NCBI GenBank assembly: GCA_033063855.1
Contig: CP093830.1
Location: forward strand, 18,910,854 to 18,974,853
From: Smittia aterrima
Lineage: Eukaryota > Arthropoda > Insecta > Diptera > Chironomidae
Direction of reading: 5' to 3'
Length of the DNA stretch: 64,000 nucleotides
In this document: piece by piece, positions 29,183 to 39,731 of the stretch
How the letters are laid out: the number at the start of each line of letters is the position of its first letter
Numbering within the stretch: position 1 is the first letter of the stretch
Position numbers and translations under genes: made by a program
The notes under the pieces: generated by a model
The model's input: only the letters and a program-made list of their open reading frames with translations
Database searches by the model: none
What the model was told of the DNA's origin: nothing

Positions 29183-30919
29183 TTAATAAAAACCGTACAA
29201 TGGATCAAAAATGTGGCCTGCTATGAAACCATAATCCTCATCATCAGAGCTGTCGCGGTAACCAAGTGGCATGTAGATATCATAATCGTCATCATCATTG
29301 CTTTGATCATCATCCTCGTCGCTTTCCTCAATGTCGCTCCACTTCCACATTGAAGGATCTGTCGTAAAAAGTTGGACGGCAGCATCTGGATGATAATTGT
29401 GAACATGAAAGTTTGAGTTTTCTGCGAAAGCGCGAGATGCATTTTCTTCGGAGACGTCATCGAAGACCTCAAGTAATTGAAGTTTTGAGCAGTTTCGAGC
29501 CATCATTTCAAGAATTCGTGTTGTTGGCTTGAAGTAAACGCCGAAAAGCAAGTATCGGAGATTGACCAGTCTTGTCGTAATCGTGTTTATAACTTCATAC
29601 GACAGATTAAAACGACGTCCTGTCCATTTAACGATGAGATTCTCGATCGACGGATTGTTAACACAGAAAGTTTGCCATTCATTGACATCACTGGCATAAT
29701 CAATTCGGAATGTTTTCAGAGACGGAATCGATACTTGAGGTGTGTCAGTTGTGAGCAGCGGAATCTCAAGATATTGTAAGTTGTTGCAGTTGTTGGACAT
29801 AAAGATTAACATTTCGTTGATGACAATGTCACTCCACTGATCGATAACAAGTTTAGTGATCGATGGATAAACTTGAAGTAATCCTTTGCCAGCTTCCAGA
29901 TTATTCATTTCGCTTTTGATCACAAGAGTTGACAGATATTTATTTGGGTTCATCCGATAAAATTCAGGATCCGATGGCAAATCCGCAGAATCGATGATCA
30001 AAGTAGAGATCTTTAGCTTTGTAACGATACACTTGAGGACTTTCTCGCTAATCTTTCTTGATATTTCCAGAGTTTGAAGCGAGTTCTTGTGAGTCACAAG
30101 AAATTTCACGAAAGCTTCATCAGTTTCAGAGTCGTCTCCCCAGAATTTGAAATCAACTGCGAGTTTGTTGAGTTGCATCAGCCGATTTTTCTGCGTAATT
30201 TTCTCCATGTCAATGAAGAATTCTCCGACATGAACACTTACTGCTAGAGACTTCAACGTCGTTTGCTTTTCCATGAAATCTTTGAAAGAAATTGCGTTGA
30301 CCGGCGTGTAGTTTCCTGTTGCAATTTTTAAATCGCGAACTTGAGTATTTTTCATAAAATCCAAGAATCCCCAATCGCTTCTTATGAGGGTGAGAGACTT
30401 GATTGCAGTCACAGTGCATGGTGTCGTGTCTTCTTCAAAAGCATCGTTGTCTATCGTGGAATTGAGAACATGAAGATGATCAAGCTTCTGTGTGGAGCTC
30501 AAAATTTGGCTGAGTCCGCCATCGATGAGATTTACGGACTCTATTTGAAGTTTACGAATGCTGGCTGCAAATTTTTTCACTGTCTTTGCAAGTTTCTCGT
30601 TGATGTCAATAAAATGGATTATAATCGTGTGGTGCTTGCGACAGAGATCCTTAATTTCACTTTCCTTTTCTTCCCAACCTCTTTTGAAAACTAGTGGCAG
30701 TCGGCGCATCGTTTTGACAGATGTTCCAATGATTCTGTCCCACCTATTATAGATAAAGAGATTAGTAATGACGATTTATTTTCAATAAAACTAATAAACT
30801 TACTCTTTGCAAACCAATGAACAAGTTTTCAATGTTCCGCCATTAAGATATTGGAATATTTCAAGTAAATTGTCTTCTCCCAATCTTGTGATTGAGAAAT
30901 TTTCGCTTTCCTGACTCAT
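29183..30919 (-). CDS. F-box/leucine-rich-repeat protein 1
   Basis: The gene has two exons, 30804-30919 and 29183-30743, separated by a 60 bp intron (GA|GTAAGT ... ATAATAG|G), and encodes 558 residues. Residues about 12-40 form an F-box (LGEDNLLEIFQYL ... LKTCSLVCKEW), the usual Skp1-binding module of SCF ubiquitin ligases. The rest is a degenerate leucine-rich solenoid with repeats of the type NCxxLQxLEI. The last about 60 residues are very acidic (runs of Asp/Glu after the SDIEESDE segment), followed by a short aromatic C-terminus. It is very similar to the paralogs at 37507 and 39732, and the intron position and phase are identical in all three. The role as a substrate-recognition subunit is inferred from the fold. 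The start codon is only 365 bp from the divergently transcribed ABCG8-like gene. Confidence 0.85.
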
Positions 30920-31283
30920 CTTGTGACTTTTTAATTGAATTCAGTCTTCAACGTCGATTGTAAATAGCCGAAAAAAATATTTTTAACCCAATCACGTATT
31001 TCACCATTTGTTTACTCAGCCGATTAAATTACGCCAACCGTTAGCGAGAAATTTGAAAACGATCACCGACGCTGAGCTTCGGTTTTGCGTCAGCTAATGT
31101 TTTTCAATGTTTCGTCTTGAACGATCAGTGAAGAATTGTTTTTCGAGTGAGGTGGTCGCTCAGGTGTTTTGTTCCTATTTCTTCTCATTTTAACTGTGAA
31201 AATTATCTAAGAAATAAAATAAACTCAATTTAATCTTTCTAATAAGATTGTGCTCAAAGTGGTTGCGTTAAAGTGATTCCAAA
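30920..31283. promoter_or_regulatory. Divergent promoter region between F-box gene 1 and the ABCG8-like gene
   Basis: This 364 bp interval separates two opposite start codons. The 50 bp next to F-box gene 1 (a TTTACAATCGACGTTGAAG segment and a CAATTAAAAAGTCACAAG segment before ATG) is nearly identical upstream of F-box genes 2 and 3, so it is a conserved promoter/leader. A CTCAGCCG octamer at 31015-31022 is followed closely by a GTAAACAAAT-like word on the complementary strand, as in the other two F-box promoters. Confidence 0.6.
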
Positions 31284-34200
31284 ATGATTGGAAGTGATTA
31301 TATTTTGGAGGCGCTGAATATTTATCATACGACAAATGTAAGTTTTGATTCTGCAAATGAAAATATTTATTTAGAAAAGATATAAGTTAAAGTGAACAAA
31401 TCAAGTGATTAAACTTTGAATTTTAATATTTCTCTAATCGAAAGTTCCAATTCAATGGAAAAGTTACTTGCACTTACAGTTATAATGAACAACACACGTA
31501 AATGAAACATTCATCTTGCGCAATGTTTTAGGTTCGCTGTTCATTCTCGGAAAATCTTTTGTTTTGATCAGCATGGTTCAATTTCTTTTACGATCTTCCG
31601 TAGGTCGATTCTGGTGGATGCTTTTCCGGTGATTCCACTTCAGCTTTAGTGCTTAAAGGAGTGAATTTAACATTGCACAGTGGAGAAGTGATGGCAATTT
31701 TAGGATCGAAGGGGAGCGGTAAACGTGCATTACTCGATGTGATTGCAAAACGTGCTGACGGTCGTGGCAGAGGATCAGTTTTGCTGAATGGAGCGCCTTT
31801 GACTAAAAATCTCTTTCAACAACGATGCGCCTACGTTACTCATCAAGTTGATTTTATCCCCGGACTAACAGTCTCACAAACTCTTCACTACACGCCAACA
31901 ATCCTTAGCGGCTACATGAAAACATCAAAAGTTCGTCAAATCCTTGCAGACCTCGCATTGTCCCAAGTGTCCAATAAGAAAGTTGAGAATCTCAACATTA
32001 GCGAACGTCGTCGTCTTGCAGTTGGAATTCAACTCGTTCGCGACCCAGTGATGCTGCTTCTCGATGAGCCTACGCAAGGCCTTGACCCTCTTGCTGCTTA
32101 TTTACTCATTTCAATTCTTTCAAACACCGCCAAAAAGACGGGCTGCGGTATTTTATTGTCATTGGAAAAGCCCAGATCGGACGTGTTTCCTTTCCTCGAC
32201 CGGTGAGATTACTTTTATTGTGAAAAATGAAAAAGCGTTTAAATTTGATTTCATTTGCAGCGCTCTATTCTTATGTTTGGGTGGCGCCGTGTATTCAGGT
32301 GGAACGAGAGCAATGCTGGAATATTTCCACAACATTGGCTTCCCCTGCCCGCAACTTGAAAATCCGCTGATGTATTATCTTTGCTTATCAACCGTTGATC
32401 GAAGGTGAGATATTCTCAAACTGTTTTCCCAAAATTTCTCAAACGTTTTTGACATTGTGAAATACGAACGCGCGTACATCTCTCATTCCCTTCTTATCAC
32501 AAACCTCCTCATCCCCCTCTTTGCCTGACGAACGTTTCGTGTGTGAATATTCGCTATCTCCCTCGTACACATCACATCATCAGCTTCGAGAATCGTGACT
32601 GATTCATCAACAGTGCAAAACGTTGTACAGCGGGAAGCGAGTTCTTTCTTTCTCTTGTTGTTATTGCTTTTCTCATTCCACACCGATTCACAATACAACG
32701 CTTCGTTCAACGGTTGGCGATTGTGTGCGTGCAAGAATTTTTCAAATCCAGGGCTTCAGATAAGATTTGATTTGCGAAACTGGAATTGGAAAATTCTTGA
32801 CATTCAAAGATGTATTTTGCAACGACTGTGCGTCATGCATGAATTGCAATTCGATATATTCAGAACCCTCCGACGTCCCTCATCAGTCTTTCTTTCTCTC
32901 TCTTTTGCTCGCGTGAATCACTCGTCACGAACACAAAACATCGGTTTTTTTTTTCATCGATTTTGCTTCGCTCTTACCTTCTTAATAATTATTGTTGTTT
33001 CTCATCTCGCAGTGTCCATTTCGGTGGCTTTTATTTTTATTTTACTCTTTTCGTGTGTTCGTTCGTTGAAAGTTTATATAAAAAAAAGCAGAATAACAAA
33101 AAACATCTTTGGCGTCTCGCGTTTGTGCTTCGAATTCTTCATCATTAATCGTGCACGAAGCGCTCAACAATTCAGTCACACAAATGAACTCTCGTGTCGA
33201 AGTTGTGTAGAAGCAAGCTTTCCTAGAACTATAAAGTGAACAGAAAAGTCGTAATGGACGATGATGTTAAAGTGTTTACCTCGAACGAATCGTGTGAATT
33301 GTCAAAAAACGATCTGATCAGGTTGCTACAAAGCGGCGACGATAACATCGCTCTAATAGCGCCCGAAAAGTTTAAGTCGCCAATTTGGGAACGATTTCGA
33401 ATTGTTTTTTACAAAGGTAAGCTTTCCTGACTTTGTCCAGCGGTGAACGACAGTATCAAGGCCAGTGATCCGCGTGAACGCGAATGCGTGACGTCATTGA
33501 TGACTGGCGTTCTGTTCGCTTGGATCATTTTGTGCTTCGCTGTTGGTTTCATTCTCTTCTTCACACATCCAACGCAACACATCTCCGTAACATTTTTTTC
33601 TCTTATTTTGTTCTTTCTACACGCAAACTGAAAGGTGAAAAACTCGACTTCGTGCAATGTGTCGGATGTCAATTGGTTCTTATGTACCGATCGCGGACAG
33701 GGACTGCAAGTTTATTACGACATCGATGCTCTAGATTTCCCGTGTCAGTGCAAGATCAAAAGCAAGAAGCCGCCGGACGATACGCAGATCTTTTAATGGA
33801 TATGGCTTCATCATCACACAATGCAATTGAGTTGAAACAAGAAATGATGAGTGATGAAGAAAGTTTCGAACTTAAGTTAGAGACTGACGATGATCAGCAA
33901 TACGAAAACGAGCAAACGAACAAAGGATTAATGGAATCATTCTCGTTATTGGAGAAATCCTTCATGACAGTCGACGAATTAATGTTGTCTCGAGAAGAGG
34001 TAGAACTTGCTCAACGAAACAATGACCCTCAGCTTTGCTTTGAACGGTGAGTTAACGATACAATCTCTCAAGGATAACATTTCTCAAATATTTAACTTTT
34101 AGACCGCGCAATCATCGACACTCTAATACTTGGGATCGTTTTGAAATCGTATTCTATCGTGATGTTCGACAGAATTTCGCAAAGTGTTTGTCGTGCAGCT

Positions 34201-37098
34201 CCATCGTGTCTTATAAGAAAACGACCGGAACTGCAAGTCTGATAAGACATAAGTGCAAAAACACTAAGTCGCCTCAACCTGTGAAGCAAGAATCGTTAAT
34301 AACATTGTTAACGCAATCGAAGACGCCCCCAGTATTAACTCCTGCACCAACATTTGAAATTCCAACGTCGACGGTCGTCTCCTCGTCCGGAAGATCTGAG
34401 AATCCTTCAATGTTAGAGCTTGCAGCGATGAATCTAACATTCACACAAATTCGTTGGCTTTGCCAATCATTAATAAGCACAGAGGTCATCAGCGACACAT
34501 CATATCTGAACTTCTTGCAGAGTTTGGTAAACTTCGGCGCAGACTTTGGCAAACAAAACATATCAAACATCATCAACCGCAACGTAATTTGCCAGCAAAT
34601 GATTCCGAAGAAGCTCACGAGTATGAAGACAGAGCTTTTGAAGTCAATGAAAGGCACAGAGTTCTCAATCTCATTCCACAAATGGAACAGCTTACGAAAC
34701 AATCAGTATATAACTGTCGTTGGTTACTTCTTCTCAGCCGACTTCATCTACAGAAATCACATTTTGGGAACGAAAAGCTGTGACAAGGACGACGACGTAT
34801 CGAAAATTGTAAACGAAATCGCAAATGAATACAAAACTGATGAAGACATGAAGTTGAAGTGCATTGGAGAAACAGCTGGTCATGATTTCCAAACATTCCC
34901 TTGCATCGTCGGACAGATCTCTAAAGTAATCATCAGCGCAATCGAAGCAAACAACGAAAGCAAGGAATTCTTCAAGAAAATTTATAAAGTGGCTCATGAA
35001 GTTCTCGACATTCCAATGAGAAATTCTTTGGATGATGCGAGCGACATTCAAAAGATCAAAATTTTATTCGAGCTTTATCAGTTTGGAAACGAGAATGTCG
35101 ACTTTGAATGTGATCCGATAGCTAAGAGGTTCACCAAGTTAATGGGATCACTCTTCTCTGCAATTTCGAGTATCACAGCTACATCCGACAACGGCGAGCG
35201 CTGTGTGACTTCAAACAAAGTATACTTGTGGTTTAAGAAGCTTTTAAAGCTTTACGCGTCATTGGAAGATGATCTGGCTGTTGACATTTTGAAATCAATC
35301 GAGAAACTTAAGATTCCGGATATTTATCAGATTGCAGTATTTCTCGATCCAAACTTTAAAAGCTTGAAGTTCCTCGAAACATCAGAACGAATCAAATTAC
35401 TGGACAATGTTCGTAAGAATCTTCGAAAAATGATTGTTGAAGACGATTCTTCTGAGCCTTCAAATAAGAAACAAAAGCTTGAAAAAACGAATTCGAAGAA
35501 AACTCATCTCAACGACACTTTTCTTGAATTTATGGACATGTCAATGGAGAGCACTGACGATCAAGTAAATTCTGAGATTCAATGCTACATGGGACTCAAA
35601 CTGGAAAATCCTGTAGAAATCGTTGAGTTCTGGCGCGATACTGACTGCTTTCCCTATCTCAAGAAATTGGCTCGCAACATTCTCAACATGCCATCATGCA
35701 CATTCCACAGCAATTGCTGTTTCATTGGCGCTGGCAACGAACTTTACATGAAGTTCCAGAATTTGCCAGCTGATGAAATCGAAACGTTTACATTCCTTCA
35801 TCAGAACCTTTAAAAGAAACGACATTCCATTATTCTGTGTACTTTATTTTGTACTTAGATAGTTAAGAGGAGAATAAAATTATTTTCAGAATTTTATTTA
35901 TCTCGCAGAGCTTTGTTGAATGAAATTTTAAATTTCAAATTTATCAAAAATTACTTTTGATCTCAATTCACAGAAGCCGCGATCGATTCCTCGAATCAAG
36001 TCAGCAGATTGAAGCGCTCGTTGAAAGATTCTCACGTGAAACGAACATCTCAGATTCGCCTCCAAATGCTGGCGTTGTTGGGAAGATTCCTTTGGCTTAC
36101 GGAAAGCCGAGTGAGTTCAAAGTCTGGGGAATTCTTTATGTTCGTTTGTTGGCTTCAACATTCTCGTGTGGACTGTCTGGATTGAAAACTCTGTTCTTGA
36201 GAATCTTTGCGCTTCCTGCTGCTCTTAGCGTTTTGTGGTTGTTCTACAGTCAAGTTGGGGTTGGTATTAAAATTAATTGAATTAGAATTCTTTGTCATGT
36301 TTAAATATTTTTAGGACGATCAACACGGATTCTTCAGCAAGAACAGCATGATCCTAAATGTTCTTGGAATGTCATACGGAGCTGGGATATTGACAACTGT
36401 CGTTTTGTTCCCGATTTGGAGAAAGCGTTTCATTCAAGAATATTCGGAAGGCCTCTACTCTGGTGTTACACTTCTTGGCGCCTACAACTTTCACTCGATG
36501 CCTTTCTCTCTCATTAGTTCCGCTATCGGAGCAAGTGTAATTTATCCGTAAGTTTGCCTTCAAAAATATTTTCTTTTGGTAAAATATTGACGATTTTCTT
36601 TTTAGGATGGTGTTGGACCCGCAGAACCTTGAAAACGGCTATCCCTTCCTTTACATTCTCATTGCATTGTGGACAAGCTTCGTCCTAGCAGAGCAGCTTG
36701 CAATATTTTTCTTGTTCTTCATTCGATCAAGAATCAATGCTGCAATTGCCGTCGCCTACATCATCTGCGTTAGCGTGACTTTAGCGTCTGGAACTGTTCG
36801 ATCATACAAAGGACTGTCGCCATGGCTTCAGGAAAATACGAAAGGAACTCATACTCGATACGCGTCTTCATTGCTTCATTCCGCAATATTCCTCTCGCGT
36901 CGAATGAATTGCATCCCTAAAAACGGAATCGTCTGTCCGAGCCCAAGAGAATTTTTGTATGATCGATTGGGAGCTCATCCAAATGAAATTACTGACATTT
37001 CCATTTCAATTGCTTTCGCGATTGGTATCGCTGCCTTCAACATGATAATTTATTTGATTCCGACGCCAAAATGCGTTCGCGAAAAATTCAGAGATTAA
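31284..37098 (+). CDS. ABCG half-transporter, ABCG8-like (ABCG5/8 sterol-transporter family)
   Basis: Six coding exons (31284-31337, 31604-32202, 32261-32404, 35974-36259, 36315-36547, 36606-37098) give 602 residues; all phases match. The first half is an ABC nucleotide-binding domain. The Walker A position reads GSKGSGKR, so the usual Ser/Thr after Lys is Arg. The signature region reads NISERRRLAVG rather than SGGERRR. Walker B LLLDEPTQGLD is intact. A segment ENPLMYYLCLSTVDRR and the following RDRFLESS region are characteristic of the ABCG5/8 group. The second half has about six hydrophobic membrane spans. Degenerate catalytic motifs are typical of ABCG8, which pairs with ABCG5 as an obligate heterodimer; sterol transport is known for vertebrates and inferred here. 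AATAAA is at 37184-37189. The third intron (32405-35973) contains an entire BED-finger gene on the same strand. Confidence 0.85.
32405..33253 (+). other. ABCG8-like intron, part upstream of the nested BED gene
   Basis: This starts at the donor of ABCG8 exon 3 (AG|GTGAGA). No exon was recognised. It presumably holds the promoter and 5' leader of the nested BED-finger gene. A 214-codon open frame here is hydrophobic, low-complexity and unsupported. Confidence 0.5.
33254..35813 (+). CDS. Two-BED-finger, hAT-transposase-derived protein (DREF/ZBED-like)
   Basis: Three exons (33254-33416, 33635-34046, 34103-35813) join in phase to give 761 residues. The first BED finger spans residues about 44-86 (W45, C63, C66, H84, C86) and a second of the same design spans about 201-245. 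An acidic linker lies between them. The C-terminal two thirds resembles a hAT transposase: a KWNSLRNNQYITVVGYF segment at the catalytic-domain position without the usual Asp, a DPNFKSLKFL segment, and a C-terminal hAT dimerisation region (FWRDTDCFPYLKKLARNIL ... CFIGAGN). The open frame is long, intact and intron-containing and has no terminal inverted repeats that I can see, so it looks domesticated rather than mobile. DREF and ZBED1 have this design and bind promoters; function here is inference. AATAAA is at 35873-35878, still inside the ABCG8 intron. Confidence 0.8.
33439..33634 (+). other. Possible alternative exon with one membrane span inside the BED-gene intron
   Basis: After TTTGTCCAG at 33438 an open frame runs to a stop at 33629-33631. 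If spliced to the BED-gene exon 1 donor at 33416, it continues the same frame. It encodes a polar start (ASDPRERECV) followed by a strongly hydrophobic span of about 20 residues (GVLFAWIILCFAVGFILFF). The opening about 90 bases are less AT-rich than the neighbouring intron. It could be an alternative 3' end of the transcript, a separate micro-protein, or chance. Confidence 0.25.
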
Positions 37099-37506
37099 AA
37101 ATATTTTTAACTTAGATATTTAAGATTTTAAACATTTTTAAGCACTAAACCGTCCAATTATTTATCATAACAAGAAATATTTTAATAAAGTTTTTGAGTA
37201 TTATTCAATCAGATAATCAAAATATTGGTAGTAGTTCTGGTGGTAGTTTAAACTCTAATAAGTCAATGAGTTTTTTAAGAAAGGTTTAATTTCAAGAGAA
37301 AATTTCCTTCATCAGAGAGGTTCATCAGAGCTATAGAAATTAACAACTTTTTTTATCGCGATTTCAAATTTCCGGCTGAACGTCTAGCGTAATTTTCTCG
37401 GCTGAGATTTTGTAAACAAATAGTAAAATACGAAATTGGTTTAAAATATTCTTTTCGGCTGTTTACAATCGACGTTGAAGATTGAATTCAATTAAAAAGT
37501 CACAAG
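37099..37506 (+). promoter_or_regulatory. Intergenic and promoter region of F-box gene 2
   Basis: It contains the 3' end of the ABCG8-like gene (AATAAA at 37184-37189) and, from about 37300, a block closely matching the region before F-box gene 3 (39560-39731) and partly the one before F-box gene 1. CGGCTGAG lies at 37399-37406, followed by TTTTGTAAACAAAT. Confidence 0.6.
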
Positions 37507-39286
37507 ATGAAAAAGGAAAACGAAAATTTCTCAATCATAGGATTGGGAGAAAACGATTTGCTTGAAATATTCCAATATCTTGATGCCGGAACATTGAAAA
37601 CTTGTTCATTGGTTTGCAAAGAGTAAGTTAATAAGTTTTATTGGAAATAAATCGTAAATACTATTATTTTATGTCTTTGTCTATAATAGGTGGGACAGAA
37701 TCATTGGAACATCTGTCAAAACGATGCGCCGACTGCCACTCATATTCAAAAGAGGTTGGGAAGAAAAGGAAAGCGAAATTAAGGATCTCTGTCGCAAGCA
37801 CCACACGATTATCATCGATTCGATTGACATCAACAAAAAACTTGCAAAGACAGTGAAGAAATTTGCAGCAAGCATTCGTGAACTGGAAATAGAGTCCGTA
37901 AATCTCATCGATGGCCGACTCAGCAAAATTTTGAGCTCCACACAGAAGCTTGATCATCTTCATGTTCTCAATTCCAAGATAGACAACGATGCTTTTGAAG
38001 AAGACACGACACCATGCACTGTGACTGCAATCAAGTCTCTCACCCTCATAAAAAGCGATTGGGGATTTTTGGATTTCATGAAAAATACTCAAGTTCGCGA
38101 TTTGAAGATTGCAACAAAAAACTACACGCCGGTCAACGCAATTTCTTTCAAAGATTTCATGGAAAAGCAAACGACGTTGAAGTCTCTAGCAGTGCACGTT
38201 GATGTCGGCGAATTCTTCATTGACATGGAGAAAATTACGCAGCAAAATCAGCTGATGCAACTCAACAAACTCGCAGTTGATTTCAAATCCTGGGGAGACG
38301 ACTCTGAAACTGATGAAGCTTTCGTAAAATTTCTTGTGACTCACAAGAATTCGCTTCAAAGTCTGGAAATGACAAGAAAGATTAGCGAGATAGTCCTCGA
38401 GTGTATCGTTACAACGCTAAAGATCTCTACTTTGATCATCGATTCTGCTGATTTGCCAACTAAACGAGTCTTTTATCGGATGAACCCAAATAAATATCTG
38501 ACAACTCTTGTGATCAATAACGAAATGAATAATCTGGAAGCTGGCAAAGGATTACTTCAAGTTTATCCATCGATCACTAAACTTTTTATCGATGATTGGA
38601 GTGACGTTATCATCAACGAAATGTTAATCTTCATGTCCAACAACTGCAACAACTTACAATATCTTGAGATTCCGAGGCTCACAACTGATACACCTGAAGT
38701 ATCGATTCCGTCGCTGAAAACATTCCGAATTGATTTAGCTAGTGATACCAATGAATGGCAAACTTTCTGTGTTAACAATCCGTCGATCGAGAATCTCATC
38801 GTTAAATGGACAGGAAATGGACAGCGAATCTCCTATGAAATCATGGACACGATTACAGCAAGACTGGTCGATCTCCGATACTTGCTTTTCGGCGTTTACT
38901 TCAAGCCAACAACACGAATTCTTGAAATGATGGCTCGAAATTGCTCAAAACTTCGATTACTTGAGGTCTTCGATGACGTCTCCGAAGAAAATGCATCTCG
39001 AGCTTTCGCAGAAAACTCAAACTTTCGTGTTCGCTATTACCATCCAGATGCTTCCAGCCAACTTTTTACGACAGAGCCTTCAATGTGGAAGTGGAGCGAC
39101 ATTGAGGAAAGCGATGAAGAGATCGACGATTTGTCAGACTATTACGATGAATACGAAGATGAAGATCAAAGCGCTGATGATTACGATGACGACGACCCAG
39201 ACTTCGATGATGAAGGAATGGTACTTTATGATAATTTCGGCGGTATCGTTAATCATATTTTTGGCGGAGCATATCGTCCTGAATAA
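37507..39286 (+). CDS. F-box/leucine-rich-repeat protein 2
   Basis: Two exons, 37507-37622 and 37690-39286, encode 570 residues; exon 1 has the same length (116 bp) and splice phase as in the paralogs. The protein has an N-terminal F-box (about residues 12-40), then a leucine-rich solenoid, then a long acidic tail (DEYEDEDQSADDYDDDD region) and a short non-acidic end. It is close to F-box protein 1 over nearly the whole length, but the acidic tail differs in length and composition. It presumably acts as an SCF substrate adaptor (family inference). AATAAA at 39303-39308 follows the stop. A truncated minus-strand copy of the chemosensory gene begins just downstream. Confidence 0.85.
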
Positions 39287-39329
39287 ATCCTGAATGAATT
39301 AAAATAAAATGATCTCGAATCAGAAACAT

Positions 39330-39478
39330 TTATTAAGCTTCTTTATACTTGAACAGATTTTCTGAATTCTTTTGTGAATTCGCCGGTTGGATCATATTTC
39401 TTTTCCAGCTTCGACCACTCTTGAGGTTTCTTGTCCAAGAGATGTTGAATCGTTTTACTAGAATTTCTTCTTTCTGAA
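39330..39478 (-). pseudogene. Truncated chemosensory-protein gene copy (exon 2 fragment)
   Basis: About 150 bp match the C-terminal part of exon 2 of the intact chemosensory gene (52809-53023), in the same orientation relative to the preceding F-box gene end. The match covers the region encoding the last about 45 residues (through KKPQEWSKLEKKYDPTGEF) and stops abruptly at about 39478. Exon 1, the signal peptide and all four conserved cysteines are absent, so this is a gene relic carried along when the F-box/chemosensory block was duplicated. Confidence 0.8.
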
Positions 39479-39539
39479 ATGAATGAACCTTCAATGTGGA
39501 AAAACCTCGAGATTGTAGATTATTCCATTAGTTTGTTTG

Positions 39540-39731
39540 AATTGCTGCGATCAAAGAAAATTTCTTTCATCAGAGTTATAGAAATTAACAACTTTTTTTT
39601 ATCGCGATTTAAAATTTCCGGCGTAATTTTCTCGGCTGAGATTTTGTAAACAAATCGTGATTGATTTAAAATATTCTTAACGGCTATTTACAATCGATGT
39701 TGAAGACTGAACTCAATTAAAAAGTTACAAG
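39540..39731 (+). promoter_or_regulatory. Promoter of F-box gene 3
   Basis: This is a close match to the region upstream of F-box gene 2, with small indels. CGGCTGAG at 39633-39640 is followed by TTTTGTAAACAAAT, and a CGGCTATTTACAATCGATG stretch lies about 50 bp before ATG. Confidence 0.6.

Noticed and set aside
32595..33239. 214-codon plus-strand frame inside the ABCG8 intron
   Set aside because: Low-complexity, Phe/Ser/Arg-rich, no domain and no splice support; it looks like T-rich intron read in an open frame.
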